From Gracilimonas sp964505215 (GTDB lineage: Bacteria > Bacteroidota > Rhodothermia > Balneolales > Balneolaceae): a stretch of 64,000 nt of DNA. The stretch lies in contig CAZDGU010000010.1 in NCBI GenBank assembly GCA_964505215.1, forward strand, positions 50,451 to 114,450, read 5' to 3'. Positions 1 to 8,017 of the stretch are shown here, in pieces. The notes beneath the pieces were generated by a model, which was not told where the DNA came from, searched no databases, and saw only the letters and a list, made by a program, of their open reading frames with translations. The position numbers and the translations under genes are program-made. Each line of letters begins with the position of its first letter. Position 1 is the first letter of the stretch.

Positions 1-1718
1 CGGTCGAAAATGCCTCACTTGTTCCGTGGCTTATTGGTACGGCCGGTATTCACTCCATGATTATTCAGCGTAAAAGCTCGATTGCTCAAAAGTCATCCAT
101 TCTGTTTGCCATTTTAGCTTATGTGGCGGTAGTGTATGAAACCTTTTTGACGCGCTCTGGAATATTAGGAAGCTCCTCCGTTCACAGTTTTGTTGATTTA
201 GGGTTATACAATCAGCTGCTCGCTTTTATGGTAGTAGTAACCGGACTTGGCCTAACGTTATTCTTCTGGCGATATAAGGAGCTTCCATCACCCGAGAAAG
301 AATCCAAAATATTGAGCAGAGAGTTTATGACCGTTACCGGCTCTATGCTGCTGCTTATTTTAGGATTGGTAATCATTTTGGGAACCAGTTCTCCGATTTT
401 AGGACAACTTTTTGTGGATAAACCGACTCCACCTGAAATCAGTTTCTATAATAACTGGAGCATGCCCATTGTAATGATTATGGCGGTATTCACCGTTTTA
501 GGGCAGTTTCTGTTTTGGAAAAAATACGATGCCGAAACGCTGGCTTCCGCACTTATTCAGCCGCTGCTGGTAACCAGTGTATTTACTATTGTCGCCATTA
601 TTTTTGGCGATGTTCGCAACTTCTATTACATGGTTTATTTATTCTGTGGTTTCTTCGCCATTGTGGGCAACGGCTGGATCATGGTTCGCCTGGCTATGCA
701 AAATCCAAAACTTATTGGCGGTTCGCTCACGCACGTAGGTTTTGGCTTACTTTTGGTAGGAATATTAGCTTCTTCAGCTTACAACGAGGCTTTGGTTGAT
801 GAAACCACAGCTAATTATAACAGAGCCGTAGAGCGGGGTGAAGTAACGGACGAGCAGGGTTTCAAAGTAACCCAAAAAGAAGAAATGCTGCTGCTGAATA
901 TTAATGAACCCATTATTGTAGATAACCGCTATGCCGTAACTTACGAAGGCTATGAGCTGGATAATACCGTACGCCGCGGACAGCAAACCTACCGTATTAA
1001 ATTTGAACCGATTGATGGCGGAAAAACATTTTACTTGAATCCGGAAGTATATCCTATGCTCACTTCATCAACAGCAGAAAGCATTCAGTGGTCGGTAGAT
1101 CCGGACGTACATACCGGCTGGCTGCGCGACATTTACCTTTATGTGGGGGGAAGCTCGTATGTGCAAGAACAAAATGACAGAGTGAGTAAAAATACTCAAA
1201 TGGTTCAAAATGCATCCCTTGCAGATTCTACCGCAGAAGAAGGGCCCGCCATACAAACCATCGATCTTAAGCCCGGCCAAACCATTGATATTGAGAAGTT
1301 TAAAATCAAGTTTGTGGATTATATGCGAACCGACAGCACCGAGCTGCCGCCTAATACCACTATTGGGGTACGGGCTGAAGTGGAGCTGATGCACCCGGCC
1401 AGTAATCGCGTTATTACCATTGAGCCACTTTTTGCCGTGTATAGCGAAAAAGGACAGAGTTATATTTACTCTCCCCCGTCATTCATTCCCGAGTTTGATT
1501 TAGAATTTCAGTTCACTCAAATAAAACCGCAGGAAAATAAAATTGAACTCACGATAACCGGATTGGAAGAAGAATACGAGCCGGAATGGGTGTTAATTGT
1601 GGCCGACGAAAAACCGTTTATTTCTGTAGTTTGGGCCGGTACTTTTATTCTAATGGGTGGATTTAGTATTTCTATTTTCCGACATTGGGGTCGCGAACGA
1701 AAAAAGAATAACGATTAA
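1..1718 (+). CDS. ccmF: Cytochrome c heme lyase subunit CcmF, 3' part (5' end outside window)
   Basis: The reading frame is open from base 3, before the first ATG at 57, and begins with VENASLVPWLIGTAGIHS. This is the tail of the CcmF/CcsA haem-handling motif (WDPVENAS.MPW) and is followed by TFLTRSGILGSSSVHSF, also typical of CcmF. The gene therefore starts outside the window and ATG 57 is not its start. Several membrane segments follow, then a periplasmic beta-rich region and a last C-terminal membrane helix near residue 530 counted from ATG 57. CcmF with CcmH ligates haem to the CxxCH motifs of apocytochrome c in the periplasm (family knowledge). A small hairpin terminator lies just after the stop. 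The family call is firm; the full length is unknown. Confidence 0.93.
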   Translation, partial: VENASLVPWLIGTAGIHSMIIQRKSSIAQKSSILFAILAYVAVVYETFLTRSGILGSSSVHSFVDLGLYNQLLAFMVVVTGLGLTLFFWRYKELPSPEKESKILSREFMTVTGSMLLLILGLVIILGTSSPILGQLFVDKPTPPEISFYNNWSMPIVMIMAVFTVLGQFLFWKKYDAETLASALIQPLLVTSVFTIVAIIFGDVRNFYYMVYLFCGFFAIVGNGWIMVRLAMQNPKLIGGSLTHVGFGLLLVGILASSAYNEALVDETTANYNRAVERGEVTDEQGFKVTQKEEMLLLNINEPIIVDNRYAVTYEGYELDNTVRRGQQTYRIKFEPIDGGKTFYLNPEVYPMLTSSTAESIQWSVDPDVHTGWLRDIYLYVGGSSYVQEQNDRVSKNTQMVQNASLADSTAEEGPAIQTIDLKPGQTIDIEKFKIKFVDYMRTDSTELPPNTTIGVRAEVELMHPASNRVITIEPLFAVYSEKGQSYIYSPPSFIPEFDLEFQFTQIKPQENKIELTITGLEEEYEPEWVLIVADEKPFISVVWAGTFILMGGFSISIFRHWGRERKKNND

Positions 1719-1748
1719 TGTACTACCAGCCATAAAAATATATTGTCG

Positions 1749-1766
1749 AAAACCTGACAGGTTTTT
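1749..1766 (+). terminator. Short hairpin terminator after ccmF
   Basis: AAAACCT (1749-1755) pairs with AGGTTTT (1759-1765) around a GAC loop and runs straight into more T residues. It lies 30 bp after the ccmF stop. The same short AACCTGACAGGTT palindrome is a frequent intergenic element in Bacteroidota relatives, so it may also be a repeat. Confidence 0.55.
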
Positions 1767-1812
1767 CTCAACATCTGAATATTGACTTTACACTAACAGT
1801 TACATCCAAAGC

Positions 1813-2517
1813 ATGAATTATTTCCACAAGCAAGCCCCTTATTCTAAAGCCTCTTTACGAGCAGGAACTGTGGTAGGAGTACTGTTTTTTGCTATTCTAT
1901 TCGGTAGCAGTGTGGAAGCTCAATCCCTTCAACCCAAAGAGGAGCTGCCTTCTCCAAAAGGAGCCTTTTTGCGTTCGTTGGCCGTTCCCGGATGGGGACA
2001 TTATTATGCAGACAGTGATAACTGGAATCGTGGAAAATACCATTTAGCCGGCGAAGTGGTGCTGGTGCTGTCTTATTTTGGGTTGAATGCGCGCGCTAAT
2101 TATTTGGAAAATGATTTTCACACATTAGCCGCCACAAGGGCGAATACACAGCTTTCCAATAAATCCCGACAGTACATTATTGCGGTAGGAAATTACAACA
2201 CGCTGGCCGAGTATAACGACGCCCAACTGCGCACTCGAAACTGGGATCAGGTATTTCCGGAAACCTCGGCATACCAATGGAGCTGGGAATCCAGAGACTT
2301 ACGCATGCAGTATCAGGATGCGCGTGAACGAATGGAACGTAACCGAAGCCAGCTGCCTACCTTAATTGCTCTGATGGTCACCAATCGGTTAATTAGTGGA
2401 CTCAGCGCTTTTATACATGCTCGTGATCTTGGCCAAAATTTACCCGAAGCGGGATTGAGTTATATTAATACATTCGGAGAGCCGGGAGTTACCGCAAACC
2501 TTCGCTTCAATTTTTAG
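1813..2517 (+). CDS. DUF5683-like exported/membrane protein of unknown function
   Basis: This 234-residue protein has an N-terminal hydrophobic stretch ending ...GSSVEAQS, which fits a signal peptide or anchor with a cut after residue 36. It is followed by PSPKGAFLRSLAVPGWGH, the proline/glycine-rich entry typical of DUF5683 proteins. Two further hydrophobic stretches (about residues 75-90 and 180-200) flank a polar, helical middle, suggesting membrane association. DUF5683 proteins are common in Bacteroidota and relatives and have no established function. It sits between terminators at 1749 and 2552, so it is probably transcribed alone. Confidence 0.7.
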   Translation: MNYFHKQAPYSKASLRAGTVVGVLFFAILFGSSVEAQSLQPKEELPSPKGAFLRSLAVPGWGHYYADSDNWNRGKYHLAGEVVLVLSYFGLNARANYLENDFHTLAATRANTQLSNKSRQYIIAVGNYNTLAEYNDAQLRTRNWDQVFPETSAYQWSWESRDLRMQYQDARERMERNRSQLPTLIALMVTNRLISGLSAFIHARDLGQNLPEAGLSYINTFGEPGVTANLRFNF

Positions 2518-2551
2518 TACAAATTGCACGGGTTTTAATCGGCTCTTGCTT

Positions 2552-2593
2552 CAGAAAGAAAAGAAAACACTCTTCAGATTCTTTCTGTTTTTT
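2552..2593 (+). terminator. Rho-independent terminator after the DUF5683-like gene
   Basis: CAGAAAGAA (2552-2560) is perfectly complementary to TTCTTTCTG (2579-2587) and is followed by six T residues. The 18-base loop is long, so it is a moderate-strength call. Confidence 0.55.
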
Positions 2594-2758
2594 CTCCTTT
2601 CAGCCGGCTACAGTCAGCTTTGTCATCAACCCAAAAACCGGCGCACTTACGTGTTATTTTGTGGAGTGAATTAAAGCAAAAAAGATAGCCAAAACGCTTG
2701 AAAAACGCTTCCAAAAGCCCTAATCTGCATCAAACAAAATCGAACTAAATCGGATAAA

Positions 2759-3613
2759 ATGACTGTACAAAAAGTAGCTGTTATAGGCGGTGGAACCATG
2801 GGAAATGGAATTGCTCACGTATTTGCGATGAGTGGAATTTCTGTAAACCTGATTGAAACCAAGCAAGAATTTGCGGATAAAGCACTTGCCACCATCGAGA
2901 AGAATTTGGAGAGGATGCTTAAAAAAGAGAAAATTGATGAGGCGAAAAAAGCAGATGCACTGAAAAGTATTACTACTGTGTTGGACGTTGAAAAAGGGGT
3001 GAAAGATGTAGATTTAGTAGTAGAAGCCGTTCCTGAAAACTTTGAAATTAAAAAATCGGTATGGCAGAAAGTGGACAATGCAGCGCCTGAACACGCTATT
3101 TTAGCTTCCAATACTTCTTCTATCTCCATCACCAAACTGGCGGCTTTAACAGACCGACCCGAACAGTTTATTGGAATGCACTTCTTCAACCCTGTCCCCG
3201 TAATGAAATTGGTTGAAATTGTTCGCGGATTGGAAACAAATGATGAAACCTACAAAACCGTAAAAGCCACTTCCGAGAAGCTTGGTAAAGTTCCTGTGCC
3301 TGTAAATGACGCGCCCGGCTTTGTGAGCAACCGCGTGCTGATGCCTATGATTAATGAAGCTATTTTTTGTGTAGGAGAGAGCATAGCCACGCCCGAACAC
3401 GTAGATGAAGTGATGAAATTAGGAATGGCGCATCCAATGGGACCGTTACGACTGGCCGACTTTATTGGCCTGGACGTGTGCCTGGATATTCTAAATGTAT
3501 TGTATGAAGGTTTTAAAGATCCCAAATACCGCCCGGCGCCGCTGTTGGTAAAAATGGTTGATGCGGGGAAATTAGGAAATAAAACCGGCGAAGGATTTTA
3601 TTCTTACGGATAA
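2759..3613 (+). CDS. hbd: 3-hydroxyacyl-CoA (3-hydroxybutyryl-CoA) dehydrogenase
   Basis: At 284 residues this is the standard size for the single-domain enzyme. The N-terminal Rossmann fold shows the NAD-binding GGGTMG loop (residues 10-15). Residues matching the known active site of L-3-hydroxyacyl-CoA dehydrogenases are S120 (in SNTSSIS), H141 and E153 (in GMHFFNPVPVMKLVE) and N191 (in PGFVSNR); their spacing matches the human enzyme. It oxidises (S)-3-hydroxyacyl-CoA to 3-ketoacyl-CoA with NAD+, in fatty-acid or butyrate-type metabolism. It has no fused enoyl-CoA hydratase and stands alone, ending head-on against the minus-strand gene at 3647. The family is certain; the preferred chain length cannot be read from sequence. 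Confidence 0.93.
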   Translation: MTVQKVAVIGGGTMGNGIAHVFAMSGISVNLIETKQEFADKALATIEKNLERMLKKEKIDEAKKADALKSITTVLDVEKGVKDVDLVVEAVPENFEIKKSVWQKVDNAAPEHAILASNTSSISITKLAALTDRPEQFIGMHFFNPVPVMKLVEIVRGLETNDETYKTVKATSEKLGKVPVPVNDAPGFVSNRVLMPMINEAIFCVGESIATPEHVDEVMKLGMAHPMGPLRLADFIGLDVCLDILNVLYEGFKDPKYRPAPLLVKMVDAGKLGNKTGEGFYSYG

Positions 3614-3646
3614 TGCAGCACAGAAGGTAAACTACGCTTAATGCCT

Positions 3647-5011
3647 TTAGAGTTTATCAAGCAGATAAGTTAAGGAGTTTTGATAGGAGATGAATTTTTC
3701 ACTTCCGCTTGCATTACTGCTCAATACGCTGTTTAGCTCATTCAGATGTGTGTCAGCGGTTGAGATTTCCTGAACCAAATCCTGGAAAGTGGTAGAAAAA
3801 TCCTGAGAATTTTCACTCATACGTGCTACCTCAACTTTTCCGCTGATGTGTATAAAGCGCAGAAATAGCAAAAAGCGGCCGATATTTTTTACTCCGGCTG
3901 TAAGCTCATTTAAATAGATTGGGATATCGCCGGTGTTACGCTCTAATTTTTTTAAGCTGGGCAAAAATGTTTCAGTAAGAATGCCGATGGCCTCTGAATC
4001 TGTTAAAAAACCATGATTTGTCGGAGATGCAGCATCAATCTCTTTTAAAAAGTCGATAAATAACTCAATCAACAGTTTAGCAGAAAGTACCTCAAAGTTC
4101 ATGTTTTGAATCAAAGAGCTCAGCCGGTGAATGATATCTTTCATGGAAGCTAATTGTTGTTCGCCCTTTACCGATTGCTCCCCCATTTTCTGAGCAATTA
4201 CTGACAATGAACCATCAATTTGATTTAGTTTTGAAGATCCAATTTGAGCGTTCAGCGATAGCACTAAAATGGAGCGGGCTAACTGCGAAATATATTCTGA
4301 ATGATTAACCAACGAATGCTGAATAGCTTGCAGATGTTCCAGTGAAAGCACTAATTCGCTCAGGATATCTTCAATTTTTACGTAAGCGGGAGGAACTACA
4401 CGTTTGTCAGTTTTCCTTTTTTCGGCCGACATGTTATCCTTTAGAAACAGTTCGCGGTTGTGCATTTCTTGCTGAAGCGCTTTCCACATAAAATCATCGT
4501 AGCTTGAGTAACCCTCATCTTGTAAGATGTTTAAGAAATAACGCTCACCGGCAAGCATTGCTTTTTTCTTGTCTTTAAGCTCCCGTTCTTGATTTTTTTC
4601 ATAGCTTAATACATTTGTGTACCAGGTCTGAATCTTGCTGAAAATCTCCGTTCCCGGCTTCAACCGTACCGAAAGGTAGCCGCCTGAATAAGGATAAACC
4701 ACGCTCAAAACCCAATAATAAGAACCATCTTTGGCTAAATTTTTCATATAAGCAGCCACGGGTTTCTTTTCATTCAAATACTTCCAAAAAAGGTTGAAAA
4801 CAGCCCGGGGCATATCCGGATGGCGTATAAGTTTATGCAACTGTCCCAATAGTTCATCTTGAGAATATTTGTTTACATCCCGGAATACTTTATTAGCATA
4901 AGTGATATTCGATTTAGAATCCGTTATGGAAAAAAATAAAGACTCATACTTGAAAGGACTTTCAGTATTTACAGGAGTCGGTCGTTTTAGGTCCTTAAAT
5001 TTCATTTTCAT
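3647..5011 (-). CDS. Soluble PAS protein with an eroded chemoreceptor-like signalling hairpin
   Basis: Residues about 20-120 form an Aer-type PAS domain: the IRHPDMPRAVF signature is at 63-72, with KDGSYYWVLSVVYP following. No membrane segment is seen. The rest is long helical coiled coil. Residues 241-280 (ISQLARSILVLSLNAQIGSS...) line up with the hairpin tip of methyl-accepting chemotaxis proteins (normally QTNLLALNAAIEAARAGE), but the EAARAGE core is replaced. Aer-family receptors sense redox or oxygen through a PAS-bound flavin or haem and signal through CheA/CheW; whether this one still does is unclear. A sigma-28-like site lies 40 bp upstream. It could be a degenerate receptor, a receptor partner, or a PAS-controlled adaptor. 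Confidence 0.75.
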   Translation of the reverse strand: MKMKFKDLKRPTPVNTESPFKYESLFFSITDSKSNITYANKVFRDVNKYSQDELLGQLHKLIRHPDMPRAVFNLFWKYLNEKKPVAAYMKNLAKDGSYYWVLSVVYPYSGGYLSVRLKPGTEIFSKIQTWYTNVLSYEKNQERELKDKKKAMLAGERYFLNILQDEGYSSYDDFMWKALQQEMHNRELFLKDNMSAEKRKTDKRVVPPAYVKIEDILSELVLSLEHLQAIQHSLVNHSEYISQLARSILVLSLNAQIGSSKLNQIDGSLSVIAQKMGEQSVKGEQQLASMKDIIHRLSSLIQNMNFEVLSAKLLIELFIDFLKEIDAASPTNHGFLTDSEAIGILTETFLPSLKKLERNTGDIPIYLNELTAGVKNIGRFLLFLRFIHISGKVEVARMSENSQDFSTTFQDLVQEISTADTHLNELNSVLSSNASGSEKFISYQNSLTYLLDKL

Positions 5012-5051
5012 TTGTTCCGTATTTAGTTGTCCCCATTTGGTTTAGGTAAAC

Positions 5052-5078
5052 TTATCGGAACCAAATAAAAAAAGCATA
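5052..5078 (-). promoter_or_regulatory. Candidate sigma-28 (FliA) promoter for the PAS receptor-like gene
   Basis: On the minus strand TCCGATAA (5059-5052) matches 7 of 8 bases of the FliA -10 consensus GCCGATAA. Exactly 15 bases upstream is TATG (5078-5075), a partial match to the -35 core TAAA. The predicted start is about 35 bases before the ATG at 5011. FliA itself is encoded at 25606-26376. Confidence 0.45.
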
Positions 5079-5299
5079 AGAAATATTAGAAAGCTCTAAT
5101 GTTCGGGGTTGATATGGGTGAGATTCGCCTTTAAAACATGTTGAATTGAGTTTCAGAGAATCTGATAAACCCATTTCTGAAAATATCTTTCATCTGAACT
5201 GTGGGTTGATTCATTATTTCTCACAAACAGATTACTTATTTAGCACAGCTTCCCTTTGTGCGCATGATGCAGGCTTTTTCACTGAAAGCAAAAGAGGAA

Positions 5300-6334
5300 C
5301 TAAGGGAAACAAAGACTAAAGGTAACCTCTTGATCTTCCGCCTTTTCTGAATAAAAAAGAGCACCGCCAAACTGCTGCGCATAAAGCAGAGCTAAAGGAA
5401 GTCCAATACCCAAATTATTAGCCGTATTGGTAATAAAGGGCTGGAACATAGTGTTTTTGATATCTTGGGGAATAGAGGCTCCTGTTGTGGTTACATCAAT
5501 CCGCTGAGGGGAAGTAATAGAAATGGTAATAGGAGTATGTGCTGCTGTGTGATCTATTCCGTTTTGAATAAGAATTTCGAGAATGCGTTTTAGATTTAAC
5601 CGGCTGCACGAAAAATTAGAAGTTGCGGTAGAGGTATGAATAGAAATACGCTGCTGAATTTCCGGCGAAAAAGTAAGCCGAACTTGCTCAGCTACTTCCC
5701 GGGCATTAACTGTCTGGGAAACTTCGCTGCTAAAATTTTCTGAAACATTATATAATATTTCCAGCTCATCCATCATATCAAAAAGCCGGTTTAAGCCTTT
5801 ATTAATTGCCAATATATAGGGCTCGCTTTCTGAAGATTCATTATCGTCTTGCAGCATTTCTAAATACCCAGCCATACCGGTTAGGGGAGACCGAAAGCGG
5901 TGCAGCATTACGGCTATCATTTGTTTCCAGGAATTAAGCGTGTCGGCATTAGGAATGTGTGAAATTTCCTCAAACTGTACTAACAGATATGATTCTTCTT
6001 GAAACTGAAAAGGCTTTTCAACCAGTTGGTACCATTTATCGCCAAAAAATGCAGTTGTCAAAGGCGACGGAGTGTAGCTGCATACATTTACCAACTCTTC
6101 GAAACTATGGCCAATAATATCTGTATTGTTGAGAGCTGATTTTGCAACCTCATTGATATAATAAACAGCGCGGTCATCCCCACCAATTACCATTAGCGGG
6201 TGCTTATAATCTTGAAAAAGGGATTCTATAATGTCCATCTGTGTTAGCTGCAAGTTATTAATATAGTAATCATCAGTTGTAAATACCGAATTAGTAGAAG
6301 CCGATTGTTTCAGTAATTTCATTTTTTGCTGCAT
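5300..6334 (-). CDS. Soluble PAS-domain histidine kinase, divergent from the flagellar operon
   Basis: This 344-residue protein has no membrane segment. A PAS-like region lies at about residues 35-125. The dimerisation/phosphoacceptor box is HRFRSPLTG with H145. The C-terminal ATPase domain has an N-box-like ILIQNGIDHT, an F-box-like MFQPF and a G2 box NLGIGLPLA. The G1 box reads DVTTTGASIP rather than DxGxGIP, so ATP binding may be altered. It lies divergently next to the sigma-54-controlled flgB operon. It is therefore a plausible flagellar-regulation kinase of the FlgS/FleS/FlrB kind, which act with NtrC-type activators. No such activator is in the window. The start could be ATG 6334 or 6322. 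The kinase fold is firm; the flagellar role is inferred. Confidence 0.8.
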   Translation of the reverse strand: MQQKMKLLKQSASTNSVFTTDDYYINNLQLTQMDIIESLFQDYKHPLMVIGGDDRAVYYINEVAKSALNNTDIIGHSFEELVNVCSYTPSPLTTAFFGDKWYQLVEKPFQFQEESYLLVQFEEISHIPNADTLNSWKQMIAVMLHRFRSPLTGMAGYLEMLQDDNESSESEPYILAINKGLNRLFDMMDELEILYNVSENFSSEVSQTVNAREVAEQVRLTFSPEIQQRISIHTSTATSNFSCSRLNLKRILEILIQNGIDHTAAHTPITISITSPQRIDVTTTGASIPQDIKNTMFQPFITNTANNLGIGLPLALLYAQQFGGALFYSEKAEDQEVTFSLCFP

Positions 6335-6351
6335 GTTCCTCGCATTTATAA

Positions 6352-6368
6352 CGGTTAATTCTGCTTTT
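6352..6368 (+). repeat. 17-bp direct repeat, copy 1 (candidate activator site)
   Basis: CGGTTAATTCTGCTTTT occurs here and again, identically, at 6451-6467. This copy is 18 bp in front of the divergent histidine kinase gene and about 180 bp upstream of the sigma-54 promoter, a usual distance for an enhancer-like activator site. Confidence 0.55.
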
Positions 6369-6450
6369 GTTCGAGAGGTTATCAGCTAACTTGATGCTTT
6401 CTTAATTAATACATCCAAAAATACCGCAGGCGGAAAATTTTGCCATCGGG

Positions 6451-6467
6451 CGGTTAATTCTGCTTTT
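6451..6467 (+). repeat. 17-bp direct repeat, copy 2 (candidate activator site)
   Basis: Second perfect copy of CGGTTAATTCTGCTTTT, 99 bp downstream of the first and in the same orientation. Its end lies 63 bp before the -24 element at 6530. Two identical sites upstream of a sigma-54 promoter fit binding of an NtrC/FleQ-type activator. Confidence 0.55.
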
Positions 6468-6529
6468 CTCTTTATGGGATGAATTCAAATGAACCCTAAA
6501 AACCTTTCTTAAATGCGTTTTTTAAGTAA

Positions 6530-6545
6530 TGGCACAGCTATTGCA
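6530..6545 (+). promoter_or_regulatory. Sigma-54 (RpoN) promoter of the flgB operon
   Basis: TGGCAC-agcta-TTGCA matches the sigma-54 consensus TGGCAC-N5-TTGC completely. The GG at 6531-6532 and the GC at 6543-6544 have the required 12-bp register. Transcription would start near 6556, about 33 bases before the flgB ATG. It implies that an ATP-hydrolysing enhancer-binding protein switches on the basal-body genes. Confidence 0.85.
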
Positions 6546-6588
6546 TAAAAGGGATGCAAGTGATTCGAATTAGAAAAGGAATAGGAAA

Positions 6589-6933
6589 ATGAATTTTATT
6601 GATAGCAGTCATAGCAAGCTTTTAGGTCAGGCCATGGATGCCTACTCGCTTCGGCAAAAAATCACATCATCAAATATTGCCAATGCAGATACGCCCGGCT
6701 ATAAGCGGCATGAAGTACTTTTTGAAACTGAGCTGCAGAAGGCACGCCAAACCGATGGCATAAGCGGTATGAAAAATGTGGCTGCTGCTATTTCAAAAAC
6801 TGATCATAACGTAATACTCGAAGATGAAATGATAGAAATGGCCGACACGCAAATTCGTGTACAAATGGTTACACGGGCACTTCGTCATCATTTCAGCTTA
6901 TTGAAAACCGGAATTACAGGCATTAACCGATAA
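6589..6933 (+). CDS. flgB: Flagellar proximal rod protein FlgB
   Basis: This 114-residue protein has the rod/hook family motif SNIANADTPGYKR at residues 28-40 and a C-terminal helical part (MVTRALRHHFSLLKTGI) typical of FlgB. It builds the proximal rod of the basal body with FlgC, FlgF and FliE, after export by the type III apparatus encoded downstream. It is the first gene of the sigma-54-driven operon, and a purine-rich AGGAATAGGAAA precedes the ATG. The length is slightly under the usual 130 or so residues. Confidence 0.95.
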   Translation: MNFIDSSHSKLLGQAMDAYSLRQKITSSNIANADTPGYKRHEVLFETELQKARQTDGISGMKNVAAAISKTDHNVILEDEMIEMADTQIRVQMVTRALRHHFSLLKTGITGINR

Positions 6934-6944
6934 CATATAGTTTT

Positions 6945-7442
6945 ATGCTACCAGATAGATTGTCTTCAACATTTCAAACAGCGGCTCAGGGGCTTGCCGT
7001 ACAGCGCGAACGCCTGGCCGTTGCATCCAAAAATATTGCGAATGCGCAAACATCAGCACCTAAAGGTTCTGATGGAGTTTATCGGCCACAACGTGTACAA
7101 ACTAAAGGCCCCGGCCAACAAAATTTTTTAAATGCATTATCCGACAGTGTTTCTTCGCTGAATACTACCAATTCCCGGCATATGGCAAGCCCGGGCGATG
7201 AGCATGACGGGTATGCAAAATCAGGATTGGGCCCCTCCTTTAAAGTGAGTGAAGAGGAAAGCTTCAGGTATGAGTATGATCCCACGCATCCCGATGCTGA
7301 TGAAAATGGAATGGTGCAATATCCGGATATAGATATGGTACGGGAAATGACAGAAATGGTAAGTGCAAACAGATTGTATGAGGCCAATTTGAGCAGCATT
7401 CAAGCCGAAAAAGAAATGATTAAACGAGCTTTGGAGATTTAA
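6945..7442 (+). CDS. flgC: Flagellar proximal rod protein FlgC
   Basis: Residues 28-35 (ASKNIANAQT) carry the N-terminal rod motif. The C-terminal MVSANRLYEANLSSIQAEKE helix is the conserved FlgC/FlgG-type D0 segment. At 165 residues it is somewhat longer than the usual 135-150, due to an insertion around residues 60-90. It pairs with FlgB in the proximal rod. It follows flgB by 11 bp and is followed by a small unknown ORF before fliE, where most genomes have fliE directly. Confidence 0.93.
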   Translation: MLPDRLSSTFQTAAQGLAVQRERLAVASKNIANAQTSAPKGSDGVYRPQRVQTKGPGQQNFLNALSDSVSSLNTTNSRHMASPGDEHDGYAKSGLGPSFKVSEEESFRYEYDPTHPDADENGMVQYPDIDMVREMTEMVSANRLYEANLSSIQAEKEMIKRALEI

Positions 7443-7446
7443 TAAC

Positions 7447-7671
7447 ATGAATTCAATTAACGCTTTATCAACCCCGCAAACTGCTTCACTTTCAAAGCCT
7501 TCGGGCTTAAGGGCGGCAGCAGAAAACAAGCTGCCTGAGCTAACTAACGACGAAACCTCGCTGATTAAAGAAAACTTTGCTAACGAAAAATCCATGTCGC
7601 TTTATTCTATGGATGGGAAAGTAAATCAGCATGATGTTGCGCGCGGCCGAAATATTGACACCAGAATTTAA
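7447..7671 (+). CDS. Small uncharacterised protein between flgC and fliE
   Basis: This 74-residue polar protein starts 4 bp after flgC and ends 21 bp before fliE, so it is clearly part of the operon. It has no signal peptide, no membrane segment and no cysteine. Residues 28-60 look helical (PELTNDETSLIKENFANEK). The C-terminus is GRNIDTRI, resembling the GGNIDLQV end of the other small unknown protein, at 24646-24903. Its place among rod genes suggests a structural, chaperone or assembly role, but no family was recognised and no function is claimed. No clear Shine-Dalgarno is visible. Confidence 0.7.
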   Translation: MNSINALSTPQTASLSKPSGLRAAAENKLPELTNDETSLIKENFANEKSMSLYSMDGKVNQHDVARGRNIDTRI

Positions 7672-7692
7672 TAAACCAAAAAGTACAACCCT

Positions 7693-8004
7693 ATGGCAAC
7701 TCCGGTAGAACTTAACGGCCTGCAATTTCCGCAGGATATAGAACTAAAGCCTAAGCATTATGACATTGAAGTTGGAGATGTAGATAATTCTTTTGGAGAT
7801 ATGCTTTCTGACGCTATTAACGGCGTAGATAGCACAATGAAGGCTTCTGAAAAAAGTATGCAAGACTACATTTCCGGAAAAAGTGAAAATGTGCACGATG
7901 TAATGATTTCTATGCAGCGGGCACAGCTCAGTTTCCAGCTTATGACGGAAATAAGAAATAAAGTGATTGATACCTACAACGAAATAAGCCGAATGCAAAT
8001 ATAA
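7693..8004 (+). CDS. fliE: Flagellar hook-basal body protein FliE
   Basis: At 103 residues it has the usual FliE size. The conserved C-terminal helices read VHDVMISMQRAQLSFQLMTEIRNKVIDTYNEISRMQI across two stretches (from about residue 67), the signature of the family. FliE joins the MS-ring (FliF) to the rod and is an early export substrate. It lies 14 bp before fliF. Confidence 0.95.
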   Translation: MATPVELNGLQFPQDIELKPKHYDIEVGDVDNSFGDMLSDAINGVDSTMKASEKSMQDYISGKSENVHDVMISMQRAQLSFQLMTEIRNKVIDTYNEISRMQI

Positions 8005-8017
8005 GGAATGCACTTAA

